Of a stretch of DNA of 64,000 bases, positions 22,419-34,602 are shown piece by piece. This stretch comes from Proales similis (Eukaryota > Rotifera > Eurotatoria > Ploima > Proalidae): NCBI GenBank assembly GCA_019059635.1, contig JAGVRJ010000003.1:2542001-2606000 (forward strand), written 5' to 3'. The position numbers and the translations under genes are program-made. The notes under the pieces are model-generated. The model was not told where the DNA came from, did no database searches, and saw only the letters and a list, made by a program, of their open reading frames with translations. The first letter of the stretch is position 1, and the number at the start of each line of letters is the position of its first letter.

Positions 22419-25400
22419 TGGCAAAGAGTAGGAGCAAGCGAGATGAGCTGACCGCTGGACAAAGCGCATCGACCACTTAGATCGGTTTGTTTGAGAAGCG
22501 CTCGGAAAACGAGTCGAAGGCATAAGCACAAACAGTTGAGATATTTGAATTCGAGCAGGCCAATCCTCTCTAGTTTTTATTAATTAGCGAATCGAGAGTA
22601 GACGACGACCAAGGCGGACACATAGGCCGCAAAGGTGTGTGTGCATACTCAAACGTCATTTTGTTTATTCTGTGCTAATCCTCGGAGATGAGCAAGCGCG
22701 AGAAAAGTTGGAGAGGCAAAAGAGACGGAGACTAGAAGTTGACGGAGGATAAGGAGGAGCAGGAGGACGAGGACGACCGTAACTTAAACTGGACAGAGAA
22801 GCGAAAGAGACCCGTCGAAGCCAAGTTGAAGCAGTACGCTCGAGGCTTGAACACTGAGGCTTCGTTGCCCGCTCCTTTTCTATTTCCAACTATTCGCTCG
22901 TCAATCCTCCTCTATCCACCTATTCGTCCATGCATTCATAAACTCCGACACCTAAACAATTAGAAAGCAAAAATTGAGCAAAATTGCAACCTCGCCGAGC
23001 GCTCGCTTCTCCTTGTTTGCTTGCGTCGCATTTTTCTTAATCAAATGCACCCGAGGTTTCAGTTAGAGAGACAAACGCAGAAGAAAAGGCGAGAGAGAGA
23101 GAGAGCGCGCCCAAAAGGAAAGGCAAAATAAATAGAAAAATTAATTATTTTATTAATTACATCGAAGCAGAGAGTGGTTTATTTAAATTAGCTAAACGAA
23201 ACGTCAATCAAATCTTAAGATAGACCGAGGTACTCAGAAGCAGCGAAAGAAAGAGAGAGGGAGAGTGCAGAAGATTAACGAGAGCGATCAAGACAGATTG
23301 CCGGAAACAAATCCAAAGAGGGAGGAGAGGCGTTCAGAAAACTGATTGAAGCTCGTCTTTTCTGTTTTTGGTCTGGATTCGAACCCAGCAGTCGAGAGAT
23401 TGAGAGAGCGCGAGAGAAGTTGCCTGAAAGCTAAATCAATCGGAACATGTATTCATATCGCTATGAAAGGCGGGTAAAGTACTATGGACACATGGGCTCT
23501 AAAGGTAACTCTTTTCCTATCATCGATCTTGGCAGAGAGCCTAAACGTCGCTCGCTGGTTTGATTTTCTAAAATTAGCCTGAAAGACTCAAGAAGAGAGA
23601 GAGAGAGCATGCGGTAGAGAGGCAAGACAGCTTCGGTTTTGAATTAAGCGATTTTGACGCCATATTTGTGTCATGGTCTTGTTCTAGTTGTGATGTATAT
23701 TGAACGGTCCGCTTTGCGTATGAGAGCTTTGCGTATATGAGACTGTGCTGCGACGAGGAAGTGGCAAGAAGATTAACTTGATAGCGGACAAATTTGATTT
23801 TTGCACACTTCCTCACTTTGTGAATCAAACAAAGAGAGAGAGAGAGATTGGAGAAGACAGAGACACACACGCCGCATGTGCAAAACACACGACAACGAGC
23901 ACTCATAAGCGCACACACAGAGCAAAGCCTAACACCAGCCAGAGCTGGATTCGAAAAGCAAATAATTCACCGCATTTAAAAAAATGATCGAAGAGAATTT
24001 TAACGAGAATCTCTACCTGAGCTACTGCAACAATGAAATACTAGATCCGAACAAGTCAGTTCGTCATAGAGCCGCCAGTGTCATTGGTGAGCATCAAAGC
24101 AGATCAGTGTGCACCTTGATTCGTTCGCTTCATCTTGGCATGTTTCTCCTCTTTTTAACTGTTCTGTTCGTCCATCCACTCTCTGCCAAATTCAATTTGT
24201 CAAACAATGTGTCACGAAAATAATTTGACTCCAAATCAAAAGGAAGCCCGGTCGAGTTTGAGGCGAGCGAGAACGACAATCGAATAATGTTCGACGAGAA
24301 CGAGCTGCGCGCGTGCCCAGTCGATCAACTCTGCCGCTTTAACATCCAAATCGACGATAGCGTGTCGAAGGCACCCATCAAGGTTGAACTGATCGGTAAG
24401 CAGCGTTTGGCTTGCGCTTTTCCTCTTCATCGAGTTGACCGAGCTGTTGAACGACGCAGATCCGACCCGTTCTAAACAAAGCGCCCAGCTGATCAGGAGC
24501 TCGCCCAACAACTGGACTATCGAGTTCTTCCCTCGGGAAGTTGGTAAGTCTCTATGAAAAACTCGAACGAACCAAAGTGACTCAATGTGAATTCGATCAG
24601 GCGAGCACTTGATAAACATCTACGTGAGAGATCAGCTGATCAAAGCGTGTCCAATAAAATGCAACGTGTTCGATCATCGCCTAATCAGGATCGAGCCAGT
24701 TCACGACGGCTTTGTCGGCCAGGCCGTCAGTTTCAAAGTAGACGCATCGCAGGCCGGCTCTGGCCAGTTGGAAATCGCCGTCGAGAAGGGCCGTATCCCG
24801 TGCAACTTTATCGACCAAGGAAATTTGAAATTCGTTCCCTCGTTTGTGCCGCAAGAAGCGGGACCGCATGAGATCACGGTCCGCTTCAACTCGCTCGAAG
24901 TGCCGTCGAGCCCGTTTGTTTGCCAAGTGGTCGACTTGTCCAAAATTCGATTGAGTGAACACCAAGTCGGCAAGCCGATCATCCTCTCCGCGCGACAAAC
25001 CAACTCGCTCGAATTTTACACGGGAGGACTGAATGTGAACAAGCTGAGCACTCGACTGACAAGTCCAAGCGGCAAGCCGCTTCAAATGGTCTGTAACTCG
25101 ACTCGCAACTATTATCATACGCTCAGTTTCAAAGCGATCGAAATTGGCCATCACAAGCTCGAGTTGTTGTACAGCGGAGTGCCAATCGACGGCAGTCCAT
25201 TTGACATAAAGGTCTTTGACTCGAGTCGCATTGTGGTCAGCGAGATTAAAGGAGGCGAAATTGAACAGCCATGCGAGCTGAGCATCGACGCGAGCGCTGC
25301 AGGCGAAGGTCAACTTGAAATAGCGGTCAACGACGGTCTCTTGAAAAACAACGTTAAGCAAATCAAGCCGGGCCTTTACTGCGTATCGTTCTTGCCAACA

Positions 25401-28085
25401 GTGGGCGGCGAGTACGTGGTTGATATTCGCTTCAACGGAGAAGTGGTGCCCGGCTGTCCCAAGCGTGTGAGCGTAATCGATCCGAGGTCGGTTCGACTGG
25501 GGGCCGGATGGCGCGATAGCATTCCGCTTGGCGTTCCGAGTTCGTTCGAATTGACAGGAGTCGATCGAATCGAGTGTCTCCTCGTTCAGATCAAAGCTCC
25601 CTCTGGACAAGAGTTCATTGCCAAACTGCACAAGGCCGGCGCGCATGCTTGCCGCGTCGAGTGGACTGCCTACGAGATCGGCACTTATGTGATTATGATC
25701 AACTACCTGCAAAAGAGCATAAAAGGCAGTCCATTCAAAGTAAAGACCTACGACTCGAAGCGAGTGAGAGTCTACAACATCGAAGACGGCTGTGTGAACC
25801 GCCCGAGCAAATTCTGCGTGGACGCCAGCAACGCGGGCGAAGGCAGTCTCGAGATTGGAATAAGCTGCAATGGCCGCTACATTCCGAATCAAGTGAGTCC
25901 GCTTGGCAACAGTCAGTTTGAAATTCAGTTCGAGCCGACCGAGATCGCAACCCACCTGGCCAACATAAGTTTCAATGGTGAGCCTATTCTCGGCTGCCCG
26001 TTTGCCATCAAAGTGCTCGATTTGGCCAACATTCAAGTCGAAGGCGCTGCACTCGGCTCGGCAGTGCCCATCAATGTTCCAACTTCATTTCACTTATCGA
26101 TGAGCAAGTTGGACCCATCCATGAACTTCAAGGCCATGGTCACAAATCCGAGAGGAGAGAGCACTCTGCTCGGGCTGCATCAGAAAAATGGCAAAATGAG
26201 CGGCGAGTTTACACCGACTCAGACGGGCAAATACCGCATTGAGCTGAGCATTGGCGGACAGCAAATAACCGGAAGTCCATTCTACTGCGTAGTGTTCGAC
26301 CCGAGCAGCATAAAAGCTTCCATACCAGAGGAGCTCACGGTGGACACAGAGAACTCGCTTGTGTTCGACTGCACTCTTGTGGGCAGAATCAATCTCTCGC
26401 TCAAAGTGCTCGCACCCAGTGGCTCAATTCTGCCTGTGAAAATGGAAGGGGAGACGAAGAAACGATTCAGTCTGATGCCTAACGAGCTTGGCATGCACAA
26501 GATAATGATGATGATCGAGCAGCAGATGATTGCGTCGCCCTTCCACGTCTACTGTGTTGAGCCAAAGCTTCCGACCGCTCATGGAGACGGCCTCTTTCAC
26601 GCGATCGAGGACAGACAAGCTTCGTTCTACGTCAATTCGCAGAGGCTGACGGGCAAGCTCGATGTGCAAATCGAAGGCCCACATCATTACACAAAAAATC
26701 AAATCGAACTGCAATCGGACGGCTCTTACCTAGTCAAATACACGCCGGTCGAGGTTGGCCTATTCAAAATATTTGTGAAATGGAACGGACGCGACATTTA
26801 CGGCAGTCCGTTCTCCTCCTCGGTTGTCAATCCGGACAAGGTTCGAATTCTGGGCGGACTCGCTTCGCTCCTAGAACAAGGCAGCCATCTCAGCCTGCGC
26901 CTGTACGAGGAGAAAATGATCAACTTTGACACAAGCGACGCCGGACCAGGAACGCTCAATTGTACAGTGATTGGGCCAAACGGTAGCAAAGTGCCCCTGC
27001 GGCTTATTAGCCAGGCGAACATTTACTCGCTTTACTTTACGCCGTTGCACGAAGGAGATTACAAAATTAATGTCCTATGGGACAATGAGCCGCTGCCCAA
27101 CACGCCGATCAAGGGCAAGAGCGCGCGCCAAATGGACTTGAGCCGAATTCAAATAACCGGACCCGGACTGGTCGAGGCGAAGATAAATCAAGAAGCCGAG
27201 TTTGTGATCGACGCGTCCGACGCCGGCGAGTTCACCGGCTTGCCTGAAGTGAAGCTGACCGGCGCCAAATGCGACGTTGATGTTCGCCTAATGCAAATCG
27301 GACCAAACATATTCAAATGCACTTACTTGCCCTATTTGCCAGGCGCCTATTTGCTCAACATAAAATGGAATCAGATCCAGATCGGCAACTCGCCCTATAA
27401 AGTTATGATCGGCATGCACACCGACCCGTCCAAGGTGTCTGTGAGCGGCGAAGGCTTCCAATCGGGCGTGTTTGGCCAAGAAGTGACCGCCTTCATCGAC
27501 ACCCGACGGGCCGGACCGGGCGAGTTGATCGCGCACTGCATAGGACCGAACAAAGTTGCCTTCTGCGAGTTCTTTGATCACAAAGACGGCACATTCACTT
27601 TGTACGTGCGGCCCCAAGAGGCCGGCAAGCACATGCTTCATGTAAAGTACAACGACGAGCACGTGCCGGGCAGTCCGTTTCCAGTTCGAATCACATCGAA
27701 GCCGGACGCGAGCAAAGTAAAGGTCGCCGGGCCTGGCGTTTGCCACGGTGTGCTCAACCATTTCAAATCGACGTTTGTCTGCGACACAAGAGGCGCAGGC
27801 GCTGGCCAACTGACCGTTCGAGTGCGCGGTCCCAAGGGCGCGTTCCGAGTTGAAATGCAGCGCGAAAATCAGAAGGACCGAAGCATATTGTGTAAATACG
27901 ACCCGACTGAAACGGGCGAGTATCAAGTGAACGTGAAATGGTCAGGCGAGCATGTGCCCGGCTCCCCGTTCAACGTTCGCATATTCTCCAGACCAGACGA
28001 GCTGGAGAAATATTTGGCGCAAAATCCGGCTGCTCATTCCAACCACCCAAGCCAAATAGTACATCAATCGAATTTTAATGTCTAA
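19540..28085 (+). CDS. jbug: Jitterbug-like filamin with three N-terminal calponin-homology domains
   Basis: An actin-crosslinking cytoskeletal protein. Twelve exons join in phase to 1,859 residues: 19540-19840, 19905-20094, 20151-20216, 20284-20497, 20553-20852, 20905-21057, 21112-21243, 21309-21429, 21492-21872, 24243-24395, 24460-24543 and 24601-28085. CH1 starts with WITSQKQTFASWINQQL and carries GLVWQLIQHFHI. CH2 (LITWSRSVLPEYAISNLT, FCSNHALLDWSNWNP, DEQSVITYLAYF) follows. A third CH (SLQWVRSVLPDEKIDNFTSDWIDGYLLCRL) comes next; canonical filamins have two, while Drosophila Jitterbug has three. About sixteen filamin Ig repeats follow, twelve of them in the last exon, most ending in GSPF- or GCPF-like turns (for example GSPFNVRIFS). 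The ATG has a purine-rich context. The 2.4-kb ninth intron contains an alternative first exon. The C-terminus lacks an obvious dimerisation repeat beyond the last Ig domain. Confidence 0.9.
22387..22415. repeat. CA dinucleotide repeat
   Basis: About fourteen uninterrupted CA units inside the large filamin intron. Confidence 0.92.
23984..24086 (+). CDS. Probable alternative first coding exon for a short filamin isoform
   Basis: Within the 2.4-kb intron an ATG opens 34 codons plus one base, ending at a good donor (G|GTGAGC). The exon ends in the same phase as the upstream exon at 21872, so both can splice to the acceptor at 24243 and read on into SPVEFEASEND. The result would be an N-terminally shortened protein without the CH domains, comparable in principle to the short isoforms of insect filamins. 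The 34 residues have no recognised homology. The ATG follows an A-rich run with no splice acceptor, which supports a transcript start rather than a cassette exon. Inferred from phase compatibility only. Confidence 0.5.
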
Positions 28086-29004
28086 TTAGCTGCTTCAAGG
28101 ACACCTCGTTCTAGCCTTTCGCCTTCTTTTTAGCCGAAATTTTTCTTCTTCTCTTTTTATAATTTGAGTATTTTGCATACAATTTGGGCCATGACAGGAC
28201 TCAGTTAAAGCTATCGGCCAATTATCAGACTAGCACGAATTTCCTGCCGTAATCACCTATTGCTTGGCAGAGAAGACGAGAATCGGCACACAAGCTTCTG
28301 CTTCTATTTTGACCTTCAAATCAATTCCAATGTTCATCAGACGCGATTGAATAAAAGCCAATTTTCAACACTTTTTTAAACCAATTCTCTTCAAAACGAT
28401 TCTTTCCAGTTCCTTGTTCAGAGTCGCTCGCATGGGAATGTGTGGTGAGAAATAATTGAGCAGAAATTGAGCCTGAATTTGGTTTGTTTTCGGTCAATTG
28501 GAATTTAGGCCGAGTTTAATTGAGCGATAAATTGAAGAAGACAATTGTCGCCATCTTCTCTCTCGTTTGTTCTTAATTGCTTCGAAACTTTTTCTTAAAT
28601 CTCAATTGCCTCTCTCTTTCTGTCTGATCAGGCAATTTTTGTTTAATTCATGCCTTTCAAATATGCGTAGTGAAATTAACAACAACACAAATGACACGGC
28701 CTTAGACAACAATGGACGTGATGACGACAATGGTGACAGAAGAAGAGCAAGTAGCAATGGTGATGACATTCGTCGATGATCAAGCTATGCTGGCTTAACA
28801 AGCAATCAATCAGTCAATCGATCAACGAGTCATACTTTTGTCAACGATTGAAAGCGACGAAAACAACAACGAAACGATCGGCAGCAATTTGAAAGCGAAT
28901 CGTCGCCAGCCGGAGAGAGAGAAAGATAGAAGGAGGGTAAAAGGTTAAGAAAACAAGCTTTGGATCAAGCATTCGCGGATGCGTCTACCTCACCTTGGCG
29001 TTTG
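28086..29004. other. Non-coding gap between the two filamin-repeat genes
   Basis: This 0.9-kb gap should contain the 3' UTR of the first filamin gene and the promoter of the second. AATAAA occurs at about 28350 (GAATAAAAGCC) and could be the first gene's polyadenylation signal. An AAC/GAC-rich segment at 28675-28880 has an open frame but no homology. Confidence 0.5.
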
Positions 29005-32000
29005 ATGATTATCATGACAGGAGTTGCTGAGCTCGAACAGATAAAGGGTAAACAAATGATCCGACTGATTTGGATTGATTTAATTGTGTGCCAACTTGAT
29101 TCGCGTCATGCACAATTTGTTCGCTCCTCCTCGTTTAAGAGCACATTCCAAACAAGAAGCACTTGACTCTGAAGGCGTTTGTCGGACAAGAGTTCAAACA
29201 ACAGCTGCCCAAAGGAGTGCACGAGAGATGCGTTCTCATTGGTAAAGTTCTGCTTTTGGCGCTTGGCTGTCAACATCGCAACAGTTTCTTCCAAGGACCG
29301 GACAATCAGCCAAAAGAGCTCACTTTCAATGCAGAGGCCAATCGACGCGAGCTTGTGTCTGTCAAATTCACTCCGACCAGCAAAGGTTCTCTCTCTCTCT
29401 CTCTATCTCTTTCTGTCGAGCACAATTTCAAATTATCTCCGTCGATTACTTTTTACTGTCCAGGCATCTACTCGCTCAACTTGTATCCGTTCTATCAGCA
29501 CAGTGAACGAGAGAGCATTTTAATTCAAGCGCACGACGGCTCGAGGATCAAAGTAAAGCCCCAGTCCGAAGTGACCGTGGTCGGCCAGAGCACGTCCATC
29601 CAAGGTTAGTGTCAACCTCAAATTATTCTCAATGCCTATTTAAATGCAACTGGGACAGTCGAGATTCTCGAGTATGACGGTGGCTCGCTGAGTTACAAAA
29701 TCGAGCAAAACAATCAGCGATTGAGAGGACCGATTGTGGACCAAGCAGTGCGTGGCCGATCGAAATTCTTCACAATTGAGCTGACCAGTGTAGACGCTTC
29801 GCCGATCACAATCGAATTCGACTACTGCGATCGCCATGAACAGCACAGCTTGTCTCGAGTCCTTATTGACTCTGTCTCATTCGATTTTGAAATAAGACCG
29901 AATCCGATCGGTCCTTGCCAAGTGAACCAGTGGAGCGCATTCGAAGGTTGCGCATTTATCTCTCTTCTCTCGTCTGCTTCTGAGATTCACTCCGTTTGCC
30001 ATTAAGTTTTCGTCAGCAATCAATCCAAGGAGCTGACTTGCAAAATTGAAAACCAGCTCTCAGAGAGCATTGAGCACAGGCAAAAAAGAGTCGCGCCCGG
30101 TCACTTTTTGATCAATTTTCGGCCCACCAAAGTCGAACAGTACGTGGTCAAGTTATATTTAGACGGCCTGCTCATCAATCCAGGTGAGTGGCGACTTTTC
30201 CTTTGTGCGATTCAGTGGTCTCAAACCTCACAGATCGAGAGTGCTCCTTCATGGCGTTCGATCTGGCCAACGTAAAAGCCGAGCTTCCAAGTTCACTCCG
30301 ATTCGGCCAAATGAACACATTTGCGGGTAATTTGAATAAAACTGAGCAATTCTCACGCAGACTGTTTGCAGGTTCGAATTCGATTATTCAATAGTGAATG
30401 TGGCCGACAGTGAATCGGGCTCTATTGAAGTCTTCGTGCGGGATAGCAAGAAGCGTCTGTTTACCGCTCAATACCTAAAGCGTGAGAGGAACTCTCATCA
30501 CTTCGGCTTTGTCTGCTCTTCCAAATGGCCGCATACAATTCAAGTGACCTACAACGGCTTGAAAGTGTCAGGTGAGCTGTCAGTTTGCACTTATTCAGTC
30601 GCTCGATTCATTTACAAGCAATGTCGTTGTTTAGAATCTAAAATCAACGTTGCCGAGCTGCCTTCTTTGGGTCCACCGGAGGCCGGCGATAGACAGACCG
30701 AGCAGCAGTTTAAAGTGATTCAAGGAGGCCCAATCGACTTCGTCTTACCCTTCGATCGCTTGGCGATATTTGTCGAGCTCAACACTGCGCCATACCAAGA
30801 TCAGATTTTCAAATGCACCGGTAAGCAGTCAGTTTGGTTTGCATTCGTCTCGGGAAGTGAATCGTTCGCGTTCAAGATGAGAGAAACGGATCGATCAGAC
30901 ACACCAAGACGCAGTTCTTGACCGGCTCGTGGAAAATTGAGATCAGACCGGTCTCTGTCGGTTTGCACAAGTTCTACTGGCTCGAGCCGGCCACTCAGAA
31001 ATGGACGCTTCTACACGAGGCGCGAGTTAGTGGCGTAGATCGCGCCCGAACAATTTACGGCAATCGGCTCTACGATGCCGGCGACGAGATTCAGCTGATC
31101 ATTGAACCGGCCGAGAACGGCCTTGTGCCGGACGCGAGTCTGATGCTTGTCGGTCAAGAAGATCTGATCGAGTTCGATTTTGTTCAAATGAGCGACTATT
31201 CGTTGCTGAAATTCTCGCCGGCCAGAACGGGCGAGTACCGCCTCTGGCTCAACAACAAAACAGACCCGTTTCAGACAGAGAGCTACTCAATCAGAGTGAA
31301 AGAGAGGCAGAGCGAAATTCTCAAATCTCAGGGCGCATTTAATCTCAATCGACTTTGCGTGCCCGAGCAGATTCAGCCGGCCTGGCTCAAGTCAAGCGAG
31401 CCCTCCGTCATTGAGGCAAAAGTAAAAGGTTTCTACTCGTCTTTACCTTTCTGTCCAGTTTCAGCTCGATCTCATTGTTCATCAAAATCGGTTCAAATTA
31501 GACGCAGGCGACGACGAGAAGCCGAGCATGATGCTCAAATGCGCAGACGCGAGCTTTGTTGTCGAGTTCATAAGCCGAAACGACGGACAGCATCTGATCG
31601 AACTGGCCAACAAGCAAAACGTCGAGCAGTCGCTCGTCTACAAGCTGAATTTGAATTCATTCGACTCGAGTGAAAATCAGAGTCTGGTCGATCCGAATCA
31701 GAACGACCGTCTCAACTGGATTCCGTTTTTACAAGTCGGTCGGACATTCAATCTTTCGCTAGGCGCGCCTTTCCAGCGGCTCCATTTGCTAAGTGAGCGC
31801 CTTTTCATTTCTGACCTTGAAGTTGCCTTGTGACCGACTTCAATCTGCCAAGATCCGTTCGGCGACGCAGTGCACTTCGAAGAGAACACCCAACACAACA
31901 GCTTGGCAGTCAAGAGTGTTTTGAGCGAAGCCGGCGGCCATCGACTGGTTGGCGTCAGCAAAGGCGCCGAATTTGAACTCGATTTGTTCGCCCTCTTTGA

Positions 32001-34602
32001 TCTGAGCAAGCACGTTCCGATTGAGACCTTCGACGTCGATCGCCAGATCCGTCCGTTCTCGCCATTCGCATTCAAGGCTGCAGCCAATGTCGAGCATTTA
32101 AATCTTTTCGGTAGGGCAATTGCACTCGCTCATTCTGTATGTTGATTCTCTGAGTTGATTCGCACCGCATTTCTCAGACCCGAACGGAGAACGAGTAAAT
32201 ACTGAGACAAGCGACGCAGGCGACGAGTTCCGATTCGTTCCGAAAATGCGCGGATTTCACTCGATAGAAGTGTTTGACCAACGAGGCCCCGCTTACGGCA
32301 GTCCATATCAGCTGCTGGTCAATTCAAAGCCAGACAAGAATATGCCGGAAATAAGCGGCCTAAACGACGCCCGCGTCAACACTGCCAAACGAGTAGACCT
32401 GTTTGAGCTGAATGACGACCAGTTCGAGGTGCAGATTGAAGGTGAGTTCCAATCGCGGAACCTTGTTCTTTTGCTGAATAATTCGGAGACAAGCAGAAAT
32501 GGACGGCTCCAAGTTGCAAGTGCAAAAGCGCTTTATTCAGCCTGGTAAATACCAAATCGAGTTCACACCGCAATCAGTTGGTCCGTGGCCTTCCACTCGT
32601 CCGTTTGTTGCTTAAATTTGTTAAGAAAATTGCATTTCTAGGAAAATACAAATTCACGTGTCTGAGGAACAGCCAACCAGTATTTACCGAGCAGTTCGAC
32701 ACGTACGATCCGAGTCTGGTGCAGCTGAAGCGACCGGAAGCTGCGACCTATGTGAACGAACAGAGCTCAATCATAGTCGAAACAAAACTGGCAGGCAGGG
32801 GCAAAATTCGCGCTTCTGTGAGAGGTAAGCATTTCGACCATGTGACTTCGGTATATTCGTCCGTCTGATTTGCGTCAAATTGTCTGATTGTCACCAAGGT
32901 CCTGACCGAGAGCCAGTTCCGATTGAAAAGATCCTTGAGCTCGAGCCGGGCATATTCAAGCTTACGTTTCAGCCGCAGAGGCCAGGTAAATCTTGTATCA
33001 GTCCAAGATGCCAAATGCCCGACTTTTCCTAAAGCTCTTCGATCGGCTCAAGGCGACTACACAATTGCTGTCCGGTTTAATGAAGAGCTGGTGCCCGGAA
33101 CACCTTTCAGCATGAACTTTGATCGAAAGCCACTCGAGACAGTGATTGACAGTCAAGAACCGGAATTGACGAGTCAAATCTCGCATGATAGCCAACAGCC
33201 AGCCGAAATAGAAAAAATTCAAATCGAATCAGCAGACACTTCGCCTGTGGCTGTTGATGAGCCAACTGTATCAACGGCAGCAGTCGATCGAGTCTTTGAA
33301 GAAGGCACTGAGGAAAATATAAAGAGCGACCGAGAACTCGATCAAACTAAATCGAACGAAAAGGCCAAACCAAAAGGCAGGCAAGTCAAAATAGAGTTGG
33401 TCAGACAAACAAATAAATCGGCTGAGGCTGAGAGAGCTTCTGCTGATGCCGAGCTGGTCGAGCATCCTAAAGAGACTGTGCATAAGAAAATTGAATTCTT
33501 TTCAAGTACTTGCGGCCTCATTGAAAATTTTGTTTTCTAAACCTAATTGACTAATTTAAGTGAAACGCGACGCGGCAACGGACCCACATGGGCATGGGCA
33601 AACGGAGCCGAAAGAAAACGAAAATCAAACAGACAGGAGAAGGAAAAGTCTGGGCCAGTTTTTGGACTTGAGCGGACTGAAAGCGAAAGGAGAAGAGGAA
33701 AAGGAAAAAGGGACAAAGGCTTCGATCGACCTGACTCAAGCTGGAGAGCAAGAGATCAAAGACCAGAAAACTCAGCCAGACAATGAAACGCTCAGACCAA
33801 AGAGCTCAGTAGAAGAGAAATGCTCAAAAAGCAAGCTCTTGTCCAATTTGTGGTCCAATCCACAAGTCAAGCGAGCCATTCTGAACAACATTGTCACCGA
33901 GTTGGCTGCCGGATGTAGAAAACAAAAAGACACTGCCCTTCAACGAACGACTACAGTGGACGGAACGGTGCAACAGGAGCAGCCAAAGCAGCTGGCGGCG
34001 CGCGAGAGCGTTGAGAAGATCTCAAGCTATTCGATGGGGCCGCATCTCTACGCGCTGTTTTATTCGCCGATTAAAATCGAATCAATGGCTCAAGCGCACT
34101 ATCAATACTTTGAGATCCTCTTTTCAGGTAATGTCCTCGATGGACACTGCCTGATTGAAAGATTCTGATTGTTGCAACAAAGACGAGTTCGAGATCGAGC
34201 TGGAGGCACCAAAGTCGGCACTTTTTAGTTTGGAGAAGAGAACCCACCACCGAGCAAAAAGAGGCGTGCGTCAAATGCAGCAGGACTTTCGCTGTATCTC
34301 GAGTCAAGGAATTCGCTTCAATTTCAAGTCGAAAAGCGGCCGAACCGATTTCACGCTTGCTGAGTGCAAGGTCACTCTAAGAGGTTGGCACTCGCCTTCT
34401 TTTGAATCCAGTCCATGATCATTTAAATTTCTCAACTTGAACAAACAAAGTGATCAAGCCGCGAAGTGGCGCGATCGTCTTGACCGACTGCCGTACGGAC
34501 GAGTTTGTTCAAATGACCAACACGTCGAACGAGGAAATGGAGAAGGAGTACGTTTTCACCGCCCACCTTACTCGACGATATTGCTTGTACGAGCGTGACT
34601 AG
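29005..34602 (+). CDS. Second, highly diverged filamin-repeat protein without CH domains
   Basis: About twenty short exons encode roughly 1,500 residues made of degenerate filamin-type Ig repeats. The best ones are FVGQEFKQQL...GPDNQPKEL...VKFTPTSKGIYSLNL near the start, ETSDAGDEF...GFHSIEVF...YGSPYQLLV in the middle, and the late pair ETKLAGRGKIRASVRG...GPDREPVP...LTFQPQRPGDYTIAVRFN...VPGTPFSMNF. A charged Glu/Lys-rich linker (33150-33700) follows, then a C-terminal region without clear homology. No CH domain is visible. The start at 29005 is inferred because its exon ends in the phase needed by the next one; 29014 is equally possible. Most junctions are phase-consistent, but the one after 30326 is not. 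The gene lies 0.9 kb behind the first filamin gene on the same strand and may derive from it. Function is unknown; a cytoskeletal scaffold is a guess. Confidence 0.68.

Larger units (their letters stand above)
21873..24242 (+). other. Large filamin intron with microsatellites
   Basis: This 2.4-kb intron is about forty times longer than its neighbours. Apart from the candidate alternative exon at 23984 it shows only simple repeats: CA at 22387-22415 and GA runs near 23093-23106 and 23833-23848. Unusual length fits an internal promoter. Confidence 0.6.

Noticed and set aside
23374-23440. A tRNA B-box-like string (GGATTCGAACCC, minus-strand TTCGAAT)
   Set aside because: The flanking bases do not form a five-pair T-arm stem, and no D-arm or anticodon arm folds with it.
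24681-26036. Long minus-strand frame (451 codons) in the filamin last exon
   Set aside because: Antisense shadow of filamin repeats caused by codon bias.
28663-28779. Asn/Asp/Arg-rich frame between the filamin genes
   Set aside because: Composition comes from AAC/GAC/GAT repeats; it cannot be joined in phase to the next gene as well as the exon at 29005 can.
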